Source: Paraburkholderia madseniana
Lineage (GTDB): Bacteria; Pseudomonadota; Gammaproteobacteria; Burkholderiales; Burkholderiaceae
NCBI RefSeq assembly: GCF_009690905.1
Contig: NZ_VOSW01000049.1
Location: 1 to 64,000 of the forward strand
DNA: 64,000 nt
Direction of reading: 5' to 3'
Shown piece by piece: positions 61,224 through 64,000 of the stretch. The translations under genes were made by a program, and so were the position numbers. The first letter of the stretch is position 1, and every line of letters starts with the position of its first letter. The notes beneath the pieces were generated by a model. It was not told where the DNA came from, made no database searches, and saw only the letters and a list, made by a program, of their open reading frames with translations.

Positions 61224-62643
61224 CGCTAGTGGATAGTGTTTGCTGATTTGAGTTTATGGATGCGACAGAGCTATGAACCCGTGCGGACTCGGCATCGTCA
61301 GGATGCGGCTGTGCGCAACGGACGTTGTCCCAGGTGAGCCGCGGGTCGAACTGATGCGATGCCAGCATGGTGAGGATCACGACGGCCCCGAAAGCGAGCG
61401 CGCCCGGACCCGCGGTAATGAAGGCGAAGGAGCCGAAGTGCACCAGGGCAACCGTGAGTGCAACAACGAAGACATCGAGCATCGACCACCGGCCAACACG
61501 CTCGACGATACGAAACAGCCTCGCGCGTTCGAGCGGCCGCCAGTCCGAATCCCGCCGGGCAGTCAAGGTCAGCAGCGCGAGAACCGTGAGTTTGAGCATC
61601 GGCACCATGACGCTCGCCACGAAGATAACGACCGCGAGCGGCCAGTCTCCCGAACTCCAGAAGTAGCCGACACCGCCGAGAATCGTGTCGTCCTCCGAAC
61701 GGCCGAGCGACGACGCATGCATGATCGGCAAAAGATTCGCCGGAATATAGGCGATCGCTGCGGCGACAAGCAGACTCAGCGAACGCGTCACACTCTCCGG
61801 ACGGCGCTCGTGCAGCGGCGAGTCACATCGAGAACAGTGCTGGTGCGGCTGATGTGCGATCGCCGTTTGAACCAGACCGCAGGTATGACACGCCAGAAGT
61901 CCTGCATGTCTTGCCGTGAGCCAACCCGTGGCTCCTGTTTCCGGCGAGCCGGAGGCGTCACCCGGCTCAAAGCGGCCGCCACTGACGCTTGGCCGGGGAA
62001 CGTCCGCGGGCCGAAATACCTTCATTTCGTCGCAAACCTCCCACAACACGGCAGGGTCGAACGCAGCAACGATGGCCAACATCACGGTCAATGCGCCGAA
62101 TGCAAACAGGCCCGGTCCAGGAATCACCTGCGCGATGCTCACCATTTTCACGATCGTGATGAGCACCCCGAGCATGAAGACTTCGATCATCCCCCACGGC
62201 CGAACGAATTGAACGAGACGAACGACCCGGTTGAAGCCAGCTGGCCGTTTGCCCACCAGAACGGGTACCAGCACGTAAAGAAAGGCCAGCAACTCCGTCA
62301 GCGGAAACAGCATCGACGAACAGAACACCATGCTTGCGACAACACGCATGTGTTCGCCCCACAGCGATTGCACTGCACCAAACAGCGTGGTCTGCGAGCC
62401 GATCCCGTTTGTCTCCAGCCGTAGTACCGGGAACGCCTGGGCAATAACGAAAGTAATCAACGCCGCGACGGTCAAAGCGCACATCGCCTCGAGCGACAAA
62501 CCGCTGCGATGCAGGCCTTTGAAACCCGCACCGCACCGCTGACACCGTGCAACCAGCCCACCCAGGCGCGGCGGCTTGCGGAAAAGCAGATCACACTCGT
62601 GGCAGGCAATCAGGTTCCGATGTTCCATGCGGGGCGACGTCAC
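61210..62643 (-). CDS. pqiA: PqiA, inner-membrane partner of PqiB
   Basis: A 477-residue protein with two PqiA domains. Each has a zinc-ribbon-like start (IACHECDLLFRKPPRLGGLV / RCQRCGAGF, and LACHTCGLVQTAIAHQPHQH / CSRCDSPLHE) followed by four membrane helices (including MIEVFMLGVLITIVKMVSIA and MLDVFVVALTVALVHFGSFA). It overlaps the upstream outer-membrane lipoprotein gene by four bases. PqiABC supports outer-membrane integrity and is redox/stress-inducible in E. coli. Confidence 0.95.
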   Translation of the reverse strand: MTSPRMEHRNLIACHECDLLFRKPPRLGGLVARCQRCGAGFKGLHRSGLSLEAMCALTVAALITFVIAQAFPVLRLETNGIGSQTTLFGAVQSLWGEHMRVVASMVFCSSMLFPLTELLAFLYVLVPVLVGKRPAGFNRVVRLVQFVRPWGMIEVFMLGVLITIVKMVSIAQVIPGPGLFAFGALTVMLAIVAAFDPAVLWEVCDEMKVFRPADVPRPSVSGGRFEPGDASGSPETGATGWLTARHAGLLACHTCGLVQTAIAHQPHQHCSRCDSPLHERRPESVTRSLSLLVAAAIAYIPANLLPIMHASSLGRSEDDTILGGVGYFWSSGDWPLAVVIFVASVMVPMLKLTVLALLTLTARRDSDWRPLERARLFRIVERVGRWSMLDVFVVALTVALVHFGSFAFITAGPGALAFGAVVILTMLASHQFDPRLTWDNVRCAQPHPDDAESARVHSSVASINSNQQTLSTSDASS

Positions 62644-64000
62644 TCTTTTGACGTAACGTGCTGCTGGGCGGACGGCAATTCGCCCATCGCCTGGAACAGT
62701 GCGACGGTATCGGTCATGCGCTGGCTTCCGGCACGCACGGCGCCCAGTTGCGCAGTGAGAAATCGCTGCTCGCTGGCATGCTGCGCCGTGGACGGCAACG
62801 AGCCGAGACGGGCGCGCGACGCGGTTTCGTCGAAGGCCGCACGGGCCGCCTGCGCGGCTCGTTCGCTAGACGCCAGCGACTGCGCGTCGTTATCCAGCGC
62901 GGCAAGCGAATCCGCCACATCCTGGAATGCCGACAGAACCGTCGACTTGTAGTGCAGAACCGCGGCATCGTAGGTATCGATCGAGGCCCTGCGTTGCGCG
63001 AACAGCGCCCCGCCATGGAAGATCGGTTGCGACAGGCCCGCCCCGATCGCCCACAGTCCGCCCGCGCCAGAGAGCAGCGTCGGCCAGCTAAAGCCGCCGC
63101 GGCCCATCGAGGCCGTCAATGACAGGCTCGGAAAGAGTTGCGCGGTCGCGGCGCCGACGTCGGCCGCGGCCGCCTTCACCGCGGCGTCGGCCGCCAGAAT
63201 GTCAGGGCGCGAACGCAAAAGATCCGATGGCACGGCGACCGGCACGTGGTCGGGCAAAGACAGGCTGTCGAGATCGGGAACCACCGGTGCGTCGTCCGGC
63301 GTACGGCCCATCAGCACCGCCAGCGCGTGGATGGCTGTGGCGCGCTGCTGCCGCAAGGGTGGCAGACTGGCCGCAATCGACTCCGCGTCGTCCTTCGAGT
63401 TCAGCGCCTGCACGTGCGAGAGCGATCCGAGCGTGTACCGTTGCTGGTCCTCATTCGCCGTTTCGCTCGCCACGGCAACGAGCCGTTCGGTGAGAGCGAT
63501 CTGACGATCGAGCGCCGCCACATTGATCGCCGCGCCGACGATGTTCGCGGCGAGCGCACACCGGGCCGCTTCGAGTTCATAGCCCTGCACGTTCACACGG
63601 GCGGCAGCCGCCGCGTTGGCGTAGCGCGTCGCACCGAAAAGGTCGAAGGTGTAGTGCGCCTGAATCTGCCCGGCGAAAAAGTTGTACCGCACCTCGGTGG
63701 GACCCACGCCGGGCACGACCGGTGAGCGCGCCCGCTCGACCTGGGCGGCCCCGTCGATCGAAGGCAGCGTGGACGAACCGACCTGCGCGCGCAATTCCTG
63801 CTGCGCGGCCGAAAGCGTGCGCTGCGTCGCCGCAAGCGTCGGGCTGTTGCGCAGACCTTCCTCGACCAGCGCATCGAGCGCGTCGGACCGGTACAGCCGC
63901 CACCATTGCGGTACCGCCGTCGAGCCGATATCGAACTGCTGGGCGACGCCATTTGCCGCCACCGTCCGGGACGGCTGCGCCTGTGCGCCGTAATGGACCG
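62640..64000 (-). CDS. NodT-family outer-membrane efflux lipoprotein, partial
   Basis: The C-terminal 450 or so residues of an OEP/TolC-type protein, open to the right window edge, so the signal peptide and lipobox lie outside. It reads RTVAANGVAQQFDIG at its visible start, YNFFAGQIQAHYTFDLFGAT and VQGYELEAARCALAANIVGA, then the second repeat (LLSGAGGLWAIGAGLSQPIF; RASIDTYDAAVLHYKSTVLS). It overlaps pqiA by four bases, so a TolC-like channel and the PqiABC lipid system share one transcript. Confidence 0.93.
   Translation of the reverse strand, partial: VHYGAQAQPSRTVAANGVAQQFDIGSTAVPQWWRLYRSDALDALVEEGLRNSPTLAATQRTLSAAQQELRAQVGSSTLPSIDGAAQVERARSPVVPGVGPTEVRYNFFAGQIQAHYTFDLFGATRYANAAAAARVNVQGYELEAARCALAANIVGAAINVAALDRQIALTERLVAVASETANEDQQRYTLGSLSHVQALNSKDDAESIAASLPPLRQQRATAIHALAVLMGRTPDDAPVVPDLDSLSLPDHVPVAVPSDLLRSRPDILAADAAVKAAAADVGAATAQLFPSLSLTASMGRGGFSWPTLLSGAGGLWAIGAGLSQPIFHGGALFAQRRASIDTYDAAVLHYKSTVLSAFQDVADSLAALDNDAQSLASSERAAQAARAAFDETASRARLGSLPSTAQHASEQRFLTAQLGAVRAGSQRMTDTVALFQAMGELPSAQQHVTSKE

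Overview
The window looks like part of a replicon from a Burkholderiaceae bacterium, probably Paraburkholderia, Caballeronia or a close relative. This is inferred from high-GC coding sequence, the families present (PPK2, DUF3141/PHA-synthase-like protein, tandem universal stress protein, hemerythrin-domain proteins, NodT-type efflux lipoproteins, PqiABC) and the many insertion-sequence fragments. No rRNA, tRNA or CRISPR array was recognised. The region reads as accessory DNA: stress and low-oxygen genes on the left, aromatic-type catabolism on the right, and insertion-sequence scars between them.

Region 1 (about 0.4-31.3 kb) resembles a partly decayed version of the low-oxygen-activated (lxa) locus described in Burkholderia cenocepacia. 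It holds two SulP anion transporters, CreA, a P-type ATPase, a cytochrome b561/PepSY pair next to a two-component system, a tandem universal stress protein, two hemerythrin-domain proteins and a cytochrome c4-like protein. A compact minus-strand run follows: DUF3141 protein, phosphate acyltransferase, acetate kinase, enoyl-ACP reductase, an RRM-like protein and a coiled-coil protein. After it come a second SulP, a K+-channel-like protein, PPK2 and an alcohol dehydrogenase. Anr/FNR-like dyads (TTGAT-N4-ATCAA and variants) lie upstream of several of these genes. Decay is visible as a broken periplasmic binding protein, an internally deleted ppk2, a second DUF3141 remnant, a Tn3 transposase remnant and a possible ABC-ATPase tail.

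Region 2 (31.4-47.2 kb) starts with an intact RND efflux operon (outer-membrane lipoprotein, adaptor, pump) whose upstream flank is an in-frame alcohol-dehydrogenase fragment. An insertion-sequence graveyard follows (IS30, IS6, ISKra4-like and IS110 pieces), including a 160-bp fold-back element with two unrelated perfect 20-bp palindromes. Next come a crotonase and an SDR, the tail of an acyl-CoA ligase, a TetR regulator, an IS630 element that has captured a MAPEG gene between two copies of its own 3' end, and an ompW remnant cut by an IS6 fragment.

Region 3 (47.3-58.9 kb) is the most interesting part. A mostly minus-strand catabolic cluster encodes an extradiol (VOC) dioxygenase, a fumarylacetoacetate-hydrolase family enzyme, an acyl-CoA ligase, an OmpW porin, the large and small subunits of a molybdenum enzyme resembling pyrogallol-phloroglucinol transhydroxylase, and an MDR oxidoreductase, with a divergent TetR regulator. 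Pairing this normally anaerobic Mo enzyme with an oxygen-dependent ring-cleavage enzyme suggests an unusual aromatic pathway: hydroxyl rearrangement, extradiol cleavage, C-C hydrolysis, then CoA activation. The iron-sulfur subunit has lost exactly the cysteines of one of three expected clusters.

Region 4 (58.9-64 kb) is a translationally coupled operon: a NodT-type outer-membrane lipoprotein (cut by the window edge), pqiA, pqiB and pqiC, an envelope lipid-transport module.
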